Source: Nilaparvata lugens
Lineage: Eukaryota; Arthropoda; Insecta; Hemiptera; Delphacidae
Reading direction: 5' to 3'
NCBI RefSeq assembly: GCF_014356525.2
Contig: NC_052517.1
Location: 6,777,500 to 6,841,499, forward strand
Length of the DNA: 64,000 nucleotides
Part shown: one piece after another, positions 20,509 through 31,931 of the stretch
Layout: each line of letters starts with the position of its first letter
Numbering within the stretch: the stretch's first letter is position 1
Program-made: the position numbers and the translations under genes
Notes under the pieces: generated by a model
Told to the model about the DNA's origin: nothing
What the model saw: the letters and a program-made list of their open reading frames with translations, nothing else
The model's database searches: none

Positions 20509-20615
20509 CTCCAATATCCTATGTTGTAGGGCATTCTCGTGACCGTTGGGAATGCTTTGGAGATCACTTCGCCTGCTAAGGGCGGGACTTGTGACGGGTG
20601 ACTCACGTGTCATGT
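20509..20615 (-). CDS. HDAC4: HDAC4-family exon with first in-frame Met
   Basis: A 107-bp exon with acceptor ttttttgttgcag at 20616 and donor GTGAGC at 20508. Two bases (AC) precede ATG, then 35 codons end in frame 0. The peptide is MTRESPVTSPALSRR followed by SDLQSIPNGHENALQ and HRILE. It leads straight into the Gln-rich exon. The Met is the furthest upstream visible in this confident chain and may be the translation start. However, the exon begins with two bases of a codon, so coding could also continue from an upstream exon ending in phase 1, such as the candidate at 50070. The assignment rests on perfect phase with the downstream exons. Confidence 0.85.
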
Positions 20616-20719
20616 CTGCAACAAAAAACGGACAAAATCATCGATAAAATTACAGAATTATGAACAATAAAATCACCAAATTCATTCATTTATCAATTTA
20701 TATTTTTTACAAAGAAGCA

Positions 20720-20815
20720 CTGATTGGGAAAGAAAAACTAAGGATACTCCTTGTACTATTTCTCTCCCGAATTTAGATAAGACTTTAAAAGTCCAAAATA
20801 GGGTTATGATTTCAA
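20720..20815. repeat. Family S fragment
   Basis: Contains tatttctctcccgaatttag and aaggatactccttgtac, inverse to the block at 11390-11460. Confidence 0.5.
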
Positions 20816-20989
20816 GTTACTAAAATTTTGTTCATTTCCACTCGAAAACAAAGATTTTAAATTTTAACGGTTGAAAACAAAATAAGAAACAAAAATATCA
20901 CACTCGAATCGCCTGTAGAAAAAATTATGAATAAGATGACGAAGTTCTGAATAAAACTACCAATTTACGAAAAATTGACCAAATCCATC

Positions 20990-21112
20990 TTCTATCCTAT
21001 ACTATTAAACGAGTAATTCATTATTGTTTATATGTTTATATGCTTGTATGTTTGTATTTCACCGGATTTCGAAAACGGCTCAACGATTCTCACGAAATTC
21101 AGAACATAGTAG
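20990..21112 (+). mobile_element. Family H element, truncated by B
   Basis: It starts atcctatactattaaacgag and contains ggatttcgaaaacggctc. Family B begins at 21113. A second partial H starts at about 21400. Full copies are at 25215, 42203 and 56745. Confidence 0.65.
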
Positions 21113-21389
21113 CATAGAGAAACAATAGCGTAAATAGATATCCTATGGTATAGGGCGTTTTGTCGCAACTTTTACTGTTATCTCAAGCCGATTAATGTCG
21201 ATTATTGTCCATTTTTACTGTTTTGACCGGAAAGAGTGTATGAACGGCACAATATGAGAGACTACCAGCGTCATAAAGCTTCACAGGAAAGAACTACGTG
21301 GACTATCTGCTAGAGATAACAGTAAAAGTTGCGACATAAACGCCCTATACCATGGGATATCTATCTACTTATGCTATTGCTTCTATATG
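21113..21389. mobile_element. Family B MITE
   Basis: A full-length copy with a slightly mutated right end (ttctatatg). The left and right flanks do not show the expected 7-bp duplication, so flank loss probably followed insertion. Confidence 0.8.
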
Positions 21390-21399
21390 CTTCTATCTA

Positions 21400-21660
21400 T
21401 ACTATTAAACGAACGATTTCTGTTTATATGTTTAGATGTTTATATGTTTGTATTTATATTATAATATATAGTATTTTGACATTATTATGATTTGAGTTAA
21501 GGAAGCAGTTGTGGGTTTCGACCTGTTGTCTCCAAAGAGATATTGTAAAATAAATAAATAAATATTTCACCGGATTTCGAAAACGGCTCTAACGATTCTC
21601 ACGAAATTCAGAACATAGTAGGTTTATAATATAAAAATTCTATTGCACTAGGTCTCATCC
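21400..21660 (+). mobile_element. Family H element, partial
   Basis: It restarts at ctatactattaaacgaacg and reaches gcactaggtctcatccctgg. A short insertion-like stretch with aataaataaataaat lies at 21470-21570. Confidence 0.6.
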
Positions 21661-21844
21661 CTGGGAAAACTCGCTGAAGGACATTAAAAGGATAATTATT
21701 ATTCATCCTTGGAAAAACAGCTGATAATTATTTCGTCGTCTGTTGATGATGGAAGTGAGTGAGCGAGTTCATGTGTGTGGGACTGTGTCAAAATTATGAC
21801 TCAGCTGTTGAACTTTTGTAATCATTCAATCAGGCAGGTACTTA

Positions 21845-21985
21845 GTGCCGGTTGCAAAAAGCCGGGTTATTTCTAATCGTGATTAATACCAGTAGAACCA
21901 TCTTTTCGAAATGGTCTTCTCTGATTTGGTTCACGTCAAATAATCAGGATTAAAAATTAACCGGCTTTTGTGCCACCGGGCCTTT
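21845..21985. mobile_element. Family N MITE
   Basis: About 140 bp with ends gtgccggttgcaaaaagccg and ggcttttgtgccaccgg in inverse orientation. The centre contains tctctgatttggtt. Confidence 0.75.
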
Positions 21986-22021
21986 GTGAAGGAAACTTTT
22001 GCATTCCTCTGGGAATTGACT

Positions 22022-22069
22022 GTGATTAATATTAATAATAATAATAATAATAATATAATAATAATAATA

Positions 22070-22106
<37 letters not shown>

Positions 22107-22265
22107 TTCTCTGGATGTGTCGTCCAACATCCAGAGAAGTTTATTCATAAATTCATACATTACATATTTTTTCATACATTTTCAATAATATAACAATATT
22201 CAAGTTTTATAAAATGATACCTCACTATATAATATATGTGTCGAGGTTATCATAAAATTATCAAT
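22022..22265 (-). mobile_element. Family E retroposon 3' end plus (AAT)n
   Basis: An aat-repeat tract (22030-22105) is followed by tctctggatgt and tttattcataaattcat up to tatgtgtcgaggttatcat. It is the uninterrupted counterpart of 59990-60060 plus 60603-60690, where family D has inserted. Read on the minus strand it ends with aataaact and an (att)n tail, like a non-LTR element. Confidence 0.65.
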
Positions 22266-22384
22266 TATTATCAATTCACTGTGATTAGACAGAACATTCC
22301 TGTATGAACTATGAATATTATTATAATTTCTTCTTTCGTAATACATTTTTTATGCTTTTGCACTCCAGAGCGAAGCTCGGTCCC

Positions 22385-23158
22385 CGATATTTATAATAAG
22401 AGAGAGTAGGGTTGTGTTTGTTCGTGTGTTCGTTTGTTCGCATCAAAACATGTCAACTTGTGGATTGCATACCGGAAAAACGGGAATGATTTAGATCTCC
22501 AAATTTTGCACATGAATTCTGAAAATATCAATCTTATTATAATAAAAAATGTAAATTTTTATTTTCATATATTTGACGCATTCATGTGCATTTTGTGTAC
22601 GTAGTCTGAGTAGGGATGATTGATATAGATTATATTTTATGTTTTATACAATGTTTCTGTGATTTGACCTGACTGTGATTGATTCTTTTTATTCTCCATT
22701 TACCTGACTGTGATATAAATGTTATCAATTGGTATTTTTTTAATCATTAATAGATATGTTGTTGTTGTTTTTCTGTTATAGTTGAATTCAATTATGATCT
22801 AGACTGATTCAGTAGTTGAACAAATAAGCTGTGATAAGATTCATATTGAATACTATGGAATGGAACTTATAATAATATTGTATTGACTCTAAATTACTGT
22901 ATGACGAAACTCTATGTTTGTAAAAGCTCTTGAGTTAATAAAACATTATTATTATTATTAATCTCATGCACCTCAAAGCCACATTTCAGTTTTCCTTCTA
23001 GATTTTCAGAATTAATGTTCAAATTTGATCAATGTTATTGAATCTATAAGCAAAATTACAAGTTGAGAAGTTGAGACGTGATGATGCGTCATTCGTGAAT
23101 TTCCTATCCCCTACATGTATAAGCCAATAATTCTTTCCTTTATTATATTATAGATTGA
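22385..23158. mobile_element. Helitron-like family J, interrupted and chimeric
   Basis: The left part (22393 onward, agagagagtagggttgtgtt) matches the Helitron at 45228-45878. It is interrupted at about 22538-22962 by a retroposon-like sequence ending ttaataaaacattattatta. It resumes with catgcacctcaaagcc. The right end (to about 23152) matches the reverse-oriented 5' terminus of the short Helitrons of 3410 and 59709. The junction of the two suggests recombination. Confidence 0.6.
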
Positions 23159-23454
23159 AATCAAGCTTTTGTGCAAATGGGCCATAATATATCAATCAAT
23201 TGATTAACCAGTCTTTTTCAATTCATGAGAAAACGTCACAATACACACTTCAACCAGCACAAACTCCTCAATCAATTGATTGGCCAATTGCAATGCAACC
23301 TGAATGGTAGACATGTTATTATATGATTGACGTCAATCATAAAGTATTCAGAGTTTTCATTCAGAAAAAGCACCTCTAGTATTCCGTATTGATTCGTTTT
23401 CATTGATAAACAGTGAGGAGATAATTTCAACACGCTGTACTTACGAATTTACAT

Positions 23455-24065
23455 CTTGTTCATGATTTTTTGTGATAGAAAGACTGGATTCACTCAGTAT
23501 TTCGTGGTTTTAGTGATATTTTTTTATTTTTAGTGTAATATTAATAGTTTAATGGAATGAAGATTTAGTGATGGAGAGACTGGATTCACTAAGTATTTCG
23601 TAAAGTTTTAGTGATATTTTTTTATTTTTAGTGATGGAAAGACTGGATTCACTCAGTATTTCGTGAGGTTTTAGTGATATTTTTTTTATTTTTAGTGAAG
23701 TTTTAGTAAAATATTAATAGGTTAGTGAAATGAAGTTTTAGTGATATTTTTAGTGAAGTATTAGTGATGGAGAGACTGGATCCACTAAGTATTTCGTGAA
23801 GTTTTATTGATATTTTTTATTTTTAGTGAAGTTTTAGTGAAATATTAATAGTTTAGTGAAATGAAGTTTGAGTGATAATTATTTTTAGTGAAGTTTTAGT
23901 GAAATATTAATAGTTTAGTGAAATGAAGTTTGAGTGATAATTATTTTTAGTGAAGTTTTAGTGAAATATTAATAGTTTAGTGAAATGATGTTCGAGTGAT
24001 AATTATTTTTAGTGAAGTTTTAGTGATTGATAGACTGAATTCACTCAGTATTACAAAGTTCCAGT
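23455..24065. repeat. Compound minisatellite, 62-bp subunit
   Basis: Repeats of agtgaagttttagtgaaata and of gagactggattcactaagta alternate. In the right half, successive units start at 23881, 23943 and 24005, a 62-bp period. No coding frame. Confidence 0.85.
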
Positions 24066-24159
24066 GATATTTTCTATCTATTAATCGATTTAAAATGATA
24101 GACTACTTCAATAATGGTCAGCCAAATAGTACTAATTTGAACTAGATTTTGTATAATAT

Positions 24160-24235
24160 ACTAAAGGAAAGAATTCTCTTTCTCTTACATACGTAAGGAT
24201 AGGAAATTCACGAATGACGCATCATCACGCGTCAA
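24160..24235 (+). mobile_element. Truncated short-Helitron 5' end
   Basis: Contains actaaaggaaagaattct and gacgcatcatcacg as in 3410-3646, then breaks off at the GGA tract. Confidence 0.6.
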
Positions 24236-24239
24236 ATGT

Positions 24240-24600
24240 GGAGGAGGGGATTAGGGGGTAAAGGAGTAGGAGGAGGAGGAGGAGGAGGGAAAAATGAGAA
24301 GAAACATAAGGAGGAGGAGGAGGAGGTGGAGCAGGAGGAGGATGAGAGGGAATGAAAAAAGATGAGAAGAAACATAAGAATGAGGAGGAGGAGAAGGAGA
24401 TGGAGTAGGAGGAGGAGGAGGAGGAGGAGGAGGAAGAGGTGGAGAAGAAGGAGGTGTTGGCAAAGATAGAAGAAGAAGAAGAAGAAGAGTGAAGGAAACA
24501 GAAGATGGGAGAAAAAGAAGACAGCTAAGAAGGAGAAAAGTTGAAGAAGATGGAGGAGAAGAAGAAGAAGAAGAAGAAGAAGAAGAAGAAGAATGGAAGA
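24240..24600. repeat. (GGA)n/(GAA)n purine tract
   Basis: About 360 bp of purine-only triplets. Open frames of up to 126 codons (Ser/Pro/Leu or Glu runs) come from the triplet repeat and are not genes. Confidence 0.95.
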
Positions 24601-25214
24601 AAAAAATTCGCGACATCACATATATACACACACACCGGTTTGGAGGCCCCAGACAGGATCACCTGATTTAGGTTCATTGACCTTTGGATGACTTTGGCAT
24701 ACCATTCCATTCATATATACAGGTGCTAGCCCAACTCAATGGACCTGTACTCGGTTTCACTTAAAACTGGCAGAATTTGTTCAATGACAAGCGTTGATGT
24801 CATATACTAGCTATCCTGACAGACTGATAATGACACGTTATAATGGAAGGGGAAAAGTATGGGAGCACAGTGTTGCCCATTCTCGGCCTTCCATAAAGTA
24901 TAGCTTTATGATGAAACAAACAAAACCTACTCTAGAACATGGTACACCATGGTGCAGTAGGTCAATTTCCACACAGAAAAAACTAAACAAGTAGAGAACA
25001 CATTATAAGATTTTTTTGTAACTAACTCTATTGTATGTAATTGTAATTTATCTAATATTTTGTGTAATTGGTGTTGTAGTTTTAGTTTTTTTTTTGGGAA
25101 AATAAACATTTTTTTATTATTATTTACATATAGCTGATATCGGTATATCTGATGTAGCCTAATATCATAGAGAAAATGTAAAGGATTGAGAATTGTGTTC
25201 TCTTTATCAATAAA
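24601..25214. other. Unassigned sequence with a diverged A-like piece
   Basis: At 24825-24880 the words cacgttataatggaaggg and cagtgttgcc resemble the start of family A. At 25080-25110, gggaaaataaac then a T run looks like a polyadenylation region. Otherwise nothing recognised. Confidence 0.35.
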
Positions 25215-25590
25215 TAAAAATAGCGAGCGAAGCTCGGTGCCCCGATATTCTATTGATAAACAGAAGACAAAATTCTCTAAAATGATCGTGTTTATATTTT
25301 ACAGCTGGCTATACGTCAGCTTATGAATTTCAGGGATGCGATATTTTGATTTTCCCCTCCATCACTCGCTCACTTTTCACTATCCACAGACGACAAAAGT
25401 CTCAGCTGTTTCAGCCAAGGATGAATTATGTCGTTTAGCGAGTTTTCCCAAGGATGAGACCTAGTGCAATCGAATTTTTATTTCATAAACATACTATGCT
25501 CCAAATTTCGTGAAAATCGTTAGACCGTTTTCGAGATCCGTTGAACATAAATAACCAGATATACAGAAATTGCTCGCTTAATATAATAGA
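25215..25590 (-). mobile_element. Family H element, complete copy
   Basis: In the minus sense it runs from tctattatattaagcgagca to a terminal hairpin gcgagcgaagctcggtgcc. The interior shares gagatccgttgaacataaat and ggatgagacctagtgcaat with 42203-42785 and 56745-57115. A TC start and 3' hairpin suggest a rolling-circle (Helitron/Helentron) relative, by inference only. Confidence 0.65.
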
Positions 25591-25765
25591 ATAAAAATAA
25601 CGAGCGCAGCTCGTTGCCCCGATTTTAGATTCTATATTCACCGAGGAAGTTTATAGGCCTATTTTGAATTCTTCAAGATTCTATTGAGTCAAGTTTTCAG
25701 TTTGTCAAGTTCTAAATTAGACAAGCTTTTAATATTAGACAATTGCGGAAACGGGTTATCTTTTA

Positions 25766-26072
25766 TAATGAGGTCCATGTTATAATGACAGTGGAGATAG
25801 GAGAAAAACGTTGCCGATCCTCTGTCTTGTCAATGCCTTCTATAGATGGTAGCTGATACAGGTTTATTGATGTAATATCAACTCGTTTAAAATAATTAAT
25901 TAATTAATAATTATATTAAGCAAGAAATCATATTTTCAATAATTTCATAATGAATTTTCATATGTAGGATGTACTATTTTGTCAATTAATTATTAATTCT
26001 ACATTGTTAAACGACGATCTGGCAACAGAAAAAGCGAGAAAGAGATAGCGCTATCCGCTTTGTTGAATGATA
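25766..26072 (+). mobile_element. Family A MITE, right end replaced
   Basis: The left end is tgaggtccatgttataatg. The copy breaks at gaatgatagac, and A's right terminus appears instead in inverted orientation at about 26125-26165. Confidence 0.75.
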
Positions 26073-26220
26073 GACGCATAAACGGAAATGCACCTTAAAT
26101 CAGAAAACTATATTCTACACTATAGTGAGGTTCACGTTATAATAGCAGTGTTTGACTAGCAATAACATTACAATAACATTGTAGTGTAGAATGTCACTAT
26201 AGTGTAGAATATAGTTTTTC
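26073..26220. repeat. Inverted junction segment
   Basis: It contains, in order, an inverse copy of the left end of family F (gcataaacggaaatgcacct), an inverted A terminus (tatagtgaggttcacgttat), and a stem of actatattctacactata with its inverse at 26203-26220. It links the broken A to family D. Confidence 0.65.
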
Positions 26221-26735
26221 CTACAGTTACGTTGAAAAGTGGCCATTGCTGCACTGATTACAGAACGCAAAGAATCACTTTTCCGCTCTAGTGCGGGAAA
26301 AATTTTTCTGCACTCCAGATTTGCAACATGGCAACGCAAAATACTTAGTAGGTTATATGGAGCAACAGTGCAGCAAAATCAAAATGAAGTTGGTAACAGT
26401 GACTGCTGTGGCTGCTATAGTGAGCAGAGGTGCAACCAAGCACAACGCGCTAATTATTATTCATTATATATTATAACCAAGGACAACGAGGACTTTAGGA
26501 TTTTAGGATTAAGGTTTTTATCAATAATAAAAATTACACAGAAAAACATTTGATGCATTTCAGGCAATTTTACCCATAATTACCCACTTTTCATATTCAA
26601 TGGTAACTGTAGGAAAAACTTAATGTGAAATACGTGCGCAAAGTTCCTCTGCTGCACTCAAGAAAACACTCAAGTAAACGTTTCTTTCGGTGCAGCAAAC
26701 TGACACTTTGCGCACTAGTTGCACAAATAACTATT
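26217..26735 (+). mobile_element. Family D element, copy 2
   Basis: Almost identical to 968-1503, but lacks the gcc-rich hairpin segment (ccgccctcgcctacggc). A 104-codon frame from 26239 is open here and shifted relative to copy 1. It is bounded by family F at 26736. Confidence 0.75.
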
Positions 26736-27066
26736 CTGATTTAAGGTGCATTTCCGTTTATGCGTAAATTTCCGCAGTCGACGACGGCAAGCATTGTTGA
26801 CATTCATATTGTCTAAATTTCAAGTGTGCTAAAACAGCTGATCAAATAACTTTTCATTATTTGTCTTTATTATTCAAGAATTAAACATTTCTAATAATAT
26901 CAACATATTGCCATTTAAAAGTATAAAAAAGTCTCAAACTGCCCCATTGTAAAGTAATTAAACATAATATTTTGGGTTATGTAGACAAATATTGAAATCT
27001 ACCCAATGTGAGATCCTCACTCAGTTGTGGTCGACGACGGCATTTACGCACTAACGAAAACACAGC
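26736..27066. mobile_element. Family F MITE, Harbinger-like
   Basis: The termini are ttaaggtgcatttccgttta and, inverted, ttaagctgtgttttcgttag. They extend through gcgtaaat to gtcgacgacgg. TTAA/TAA at both ends suggests a TWA target site. An old relative lies at 54780-54990. Confidence 0.7.
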
Positions 27067-27404
27067 TTAAAAGTTGAGGAAATCCAAGTAATTTGGAAAT
27101 ATTTTGATTAGAAATTGACGGAGAATTATAAATAATAATGAATGACGACCTGTTTGAGGTTTAAATAGATAGAGAGGCTGGTGTTGACTGGTGAGACGCT
27201 GCGCTGCGCAGTTAGCCTTTGTGTATTTATAGCACCGTGGGAGGCGTTTCAATATCTTTTACAAAGCTATTTCTGGATTACAAAAATAGTAGTCACTGCC
27301 TCTAAATGCTCTCCCCTCTAAAACGTTCTCAAAGTATTTTCTGCCGCTGCTTCCACTTCAGCATCTTTTTCTTCTTCTTCTTTTTCTTCTTCTTCAGCTA
27401 CAGC

Positions 27405-27940
27405 CTATGAATTATTAGTTCCCTCCTCATAAAACAGCAAATTTTTGTGGTGTAATGTATTACATAAGAATACATTTTATTCAACTTTTATTCAAATCTA
27501 GTTTACACAGCTTACATAATTCTTTTCGGAAATAAATTCTCTACAATTTTCATTGCGAATAATTATTTGTTTATTGGTCATTAAAGAGAGTTATTGGGCA
27601 TCAAACGTAGAAGTCTGTGTTTTTCTACTTAGATTTTTTGCATATTTCAACTTATTTCTCAAAAACTACTCACACTACAGCTTCCAGACTAGTTTCATTC
27701 AATTTTTCAGATATTTTTCCATATGAATCCAGCATAAGTTTTCCAAAAACTAGTCCCCAAACAATTCAGCATCGGTGTATTTCACCAGAGGAACTGAATT
27801 CCGGGCGAGATCTTTCACCCTGTATAGCTCGCTAATGAAGTTTTTATGGATATATGTTTATTTTTTTCTTATTTTTACCTCTTCTATCATGTATTAGATT
27901 ATTTTACCATAATTAAGAATCACCCTGTATAATACTAGCA
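27405..27940 (-). mobile_element. Family P element (Tc1/mariner-type relative?)
   Basis: On the minus strand it starts tatacagggtgattcttaat and includes attccgggcgagatctttc in inverse. It matches 53580-54070. A transposase C-terminus is attached in the copy at 54168-54475. The adjacent GAA-rich frame at about 27330-27405 belongs to the same repeat border and is not called as a gene. Confidence 0.6.
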
Positions 27941-28119
27941 TGTAACTCCTACTTTGCACCAGGGAGAATTTGGTTTTTTCAAAGAATGCAATCGCCTTAT
28001 ATCCAGGAAACATAAAAATTATATATCAATTTATTATTTTGTTCAAAATTACGTGGATAATCTTTCCACGAACCCACAACCTTTGATTCACATGAACCGC
28101 GCGCACTCTAAATTAAGCT

Positions 28120-28424
28120 GATTGATTGATTGATTGATTGATTGAGTACTTTATTTATGTAGATTACAATATATACTGTCTTATACACTTATATACAATA
28201 GCTTACAATACAGCAAAATTATAGATGAATTTACATAATATAGACTAAGAAAATAATTATTGAACTGTATATGATATGAAAAAGCAATTTGTAATATAAT
28301 AACTATAGATAATAATTATATTGTTATGCATCTACATAAATTGGCGGAGCTTTGGACATAGCAATGTCCATTCTTCGGAAACAATATTAAAAATATCCTC
28401 CCCACTAACTCTCTACCAAAAAGC
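28120..28424 (-). mobile_element. Family C 3' end
   Basis: Family C in its sense orientation begins ttggtagagagttagtgggg and runs about 300 bp. It ends aataaagtactcaatcaatc, a polyadenylation signal followed by an (aatc)n tail. This is typical of a non-LTR retrotransposon 3' end or a SINE built on one. This copy is in reverse. Small frames in either direction recur in many copies and are not genes. Confidence 0.8.
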
Positions 28425-28599
28425 TGCAGAGTCACTTAGTGCCGGTTGGGACAAAAGCCGGTTGAATTTTAATCGTGATTATAATTTCATTTATCCCATA
28501 ATTCAAAGATTCAAATCAACTAGTTTTTAAATTACTAAGTGGAGTTTCTTGTTTGAACATTACTTCGAGTTCTAATTCCCAACAACTCTAATCCATCAC

Positions 28600-28840
28600 A
28601 ACCCGGTCGTGTGTTAATGGGGAGGATATTTTATATTCTTCTCAGAGAATCGACAATAATTATTTGTTGAAACACCGCCGATTTATTAAGTTACATCACA
28701 TTACTAAATTATCGTTATTTTAATTGCATTCAACCTTTATTCTCATTGATTAATTGTTTATACTTTGTAAAATTTGTTGAATAATTAGTGTATAAGCCAG
28801 TAAATATTGTAACATACATAAATAAAGAAATCTAATCTGG
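28600..28840 (+). mobile_element. Family C2 3' end
   Basis: A sister family of C. It begins cggtcgtgtgttaatgggga and ends acataaataaagaaatc. It shares with C the overall plan and the block gtgtataagccagta. Confidence 0.75.
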
Positions 28841-29198
28841 AGTCTAATCCCCCCCCACTCACTCTCTCTCTCTCTCTCTCGCTCTCTCACTCACTCTCTG
28901 ACTCTCCATATTTAGCAGATCTACAATAATTATTAATTCTAGGACTTGCAACTTTCACCTTTACAGCTTATTTATAACGATTGCCTTACTATTATAGACT
29001 AGCATACTAACAATTCAACTTGTCTTACTATAATAGACACTAACAGGTCACCAGTTACTTCTATATTTAGACTATTGCACATACTATCTCTCCAGATCTA
29101 CCGGGTTTATAGCATTAGTCAACATTTGTAAATAGACATACAATGTTCCAGAACGAACTCAAAAAATTATGCAGGATTACCTCATGTTATTCTGATTG

Positions 29199-30281
29199 AT
29201 ATAGTGAGGTCCACGTTATAACGGCAGTGGAAAAAGATAGCAGAACAACGTTGCCGATCCTCACTGTCTTGTCAATGCCTTCTATAGACGGTAGCTGATA
29301 CACGTTTATTGATGTTCATTCTCGTTTGAAATAATCGATTATATTTTATTAAGCAAAAATAGTTATTTGTATATCTAGAGTGAAAAGTGCTGTTTTTCTC
29401 CCTCAGGGAAAAGTTTGAATAACAATTTTCCTGAGGGAGAAAAAACATTTTTCACTCGTAATATACACAACATTTTTCCTCCATCTACATTTTCATAAAA
29501 ACTGCAAATAAAATAATTTTTAAAAACCTACGTGACCAAACAATGTGTTACAACATAATCTAAAAAGTAAACAGAAACAGTTCTCCGTCGACAGCGCTAT
29601 CTGTCGGCAAAAATTGTAACAACAATGGCCGCCACAACTACAGCTATGATGAAGTTCCCGTTTCAAATTTGATTAGTTAATGAGGAATATTCGTTGGTTG
29701 GTATTTTGAATAGCATGGAATAAAAAAAAATATTTTTACATTTTTTTAGTATAGTGATATGAAGTTTGTAATAATTTTAGCATACACACATATATTTCAT
29801 ATGTTGATCAAATCTGGTTGAGGTATTGAATTTAGTTGGCTCAATGACTGACTACTCTACTACTCTATATGCTTTCTCATCTGAGCTTAGACCTTCTTAC
29901 CTATTACAATGTAAGTTTTTAAAATAGAGATGCTTCCCATGTTATTTAAATGGAGTCACGTTTCCTCCCTAGGGAGTTTTTCTGTTTTTTACTACCGAGA
30001 GCGAAAAAGTGACACTTTAGTATTATGTTTCTGGGAGTAAAGTAAGTACTTTGGGACAGTAGGTGGAGGAAAAATATATTTTTCAATTATTCCATAATAA
30101 ATTTTCATAATTAAGATGAAATATTTCGTTAATCAATTATTAATTCTACATTGTTGAAAGACGATCTGGCAACAGAGCAAAGCGAGAGAGTTAGCGCTAT
30201 CCCCTTTGTTGAATGATAGACAAGGATAGAAATACCATTGCTGATCAAACACTGCCATTATAACGTGGACCTCACTATAGT
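29199..30281 (+). mobile_element. Family A MITE split by another element
   Basis: The left part is at 29199-29357 and the right part at 30068-30281, ending cgtggacctcactatag. Between them lies an unrelated insertion. A reads continuously across it (attaagcaa / tatttttcaatta). Confidence 0.8.
29358..30067. mobile_element. Insertion in A, TIR element of unknown family
   Basis: About 710 bp. The motif tttttcctccatctac (29474) has its inverse gtaggtggaggaaaaa at the right edge. A second hairpin (tccctcagggaaaa / ttttcctgaggga) lies at 29405-29440. No transposase frame. Confidence 0.55.
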
Positions 30282-30429
30282 TATTGGTATTGAAACATCT
30301 TAATGAACTCGTGACTGAAATATTTGTCTACAAATAGAAATTTTCAACAATTTGTTCTACATTTTCATGTTACTACGTTTATTTGAAATGGTAGAAGAAA
30401 ATAGAATCTAGCATTAAAAAATAATTAGA

Positions 30430-30825
30430 AATGTGATAGTAAAAAAGTGAAGGAGGAAGAGAGGAAGGAGGGGGGGGTGGAGGAAGAGAAGGAAATTGAG
30501 GAGGAGGAGGAGTAGAAGGATGAGGAGGAGGAAGAGAGGAGCGAGAAGGAGTAGGAGAAGTTGGAAGAGGAGAAAGTGTTGGTGTCGGAGGAGGGAGAGT
30601 GGGAAAATTCAGAGGAAAGGATGAGAAGGAGGAGGAGGGGGGAAGAAGAGGAGGAGGAGGAGAAGGAGGAGAGGATGAGGAGTAGGAGTTGGAAAAAGAG
30701 TAAGTGATGGAGGAGGAGGTGGAGGAGAAGGAGGAGGAGGAGATGGAGAGGATGAGGAGTAGGAGTTGGAAGAAGAGTGAGTGATGGAGGCGGAGGAGGA
30801 GGAGGATGGGAAAATAAAAATAGGG
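30430..30825. repeat. (GGA)n purine tract
   Basis: About 400 bp of purine-only triplets. Minus-strand Ser/Pro frames of 76-152 codons are artefacts. Confidence 0.95.
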
Positions 30826-30964
30826 AAAGATAACCACAATGAAACAGAGTTTAAAAATAGAACTCTCTTATCACACCGTCCAGTGATAATAATACAAAAC
30901 TATACAATGAATCGTGTCGGTTTCAAAGAACTAATTAAATAATGACTTTGTTATCAGAATTAAG

Positions 30965-31194
30965 AGTGAGAGAGTCTGCGTTTCCGAGAACGAGAGTGAG
31001 ATATAAACACAGAGAGTGAGAGAAAATTGAATTGAATATTTGCCTTTATTGAGGGTTAGAGAGAGAGAGAGAGAGATATAGAAACACAGAGAGTGGGAGA
31101 AAATTGAATTGAATATTTGCCTTTATTGAGGGTTAGAGAGAGAAAGAGAGAGATTGATTGATAGAGTAATTTATTCATGTAGATCACAATATAT

Positions 31195-31268
<74 letters not shown>

Positions 31269-31864
31269 GTGAAGAAAGAAAGTGAGTGAGACAGTGTGTG
31301 TGTGAGACAGAGAGAGATTGATTGAGTACTTTATTTATGTAGATTACAATACATACTGGCTTATAAACTTATATACAATAGCTTACAATACAAAAAAATT
31401 ATGGATGAATTTACAAAATATAAATTGAGAAAATAATTATTGAGCTGTATATAATATGAAAGAGAGAAAGAGAGAGTCAGAGAGAGTGAGAGATGAGAAG
31501 ACAGCGAGAGAGCGTTTGTGTGAAACAGAGAGAGAATGAGATACAGTCAGAAAGATTGATTGATTGAGTACTTTATTTATGTAGATTACAATATAATATA
31601 CTGGCTTATACACTTATATACAATAGCTTACAATACAGCAAAATTATAGATGAATTTACATAATATTATAGACTAAGAAAATAACTATTGAACTGTATAT
31701 GATATGAAAAAGCAATTTGTAATATAATCACTACAGATAATTTTATTGTTATGCATCTACATAAATTGGCGGAGCTTTGGACATATCAATGTCGATTCTC
31801 CGGAAAGAATATTGAAAATATCCTCCCCACTAACTCTCTACAAAAAAGAGAGAGTGAGAGAGTG

Positions 31865-31931
<67 letters not shown>

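Noticed and set aside
24251..24631. 126-codon and shorter frames in GGA repeats
   Set aside because: Triplet repeats keep all same-strand frames open. The same happens at 30379-30837, 48776-49174 and 51663-51983.
27330..27405. Acidic minus-strand C-terminus (AVAEEEEKEEEEKDAEV)
   Set aside because: GAA-rich repeat at the edge of family P. Its upstream junction recurs near 54170 without the frame.
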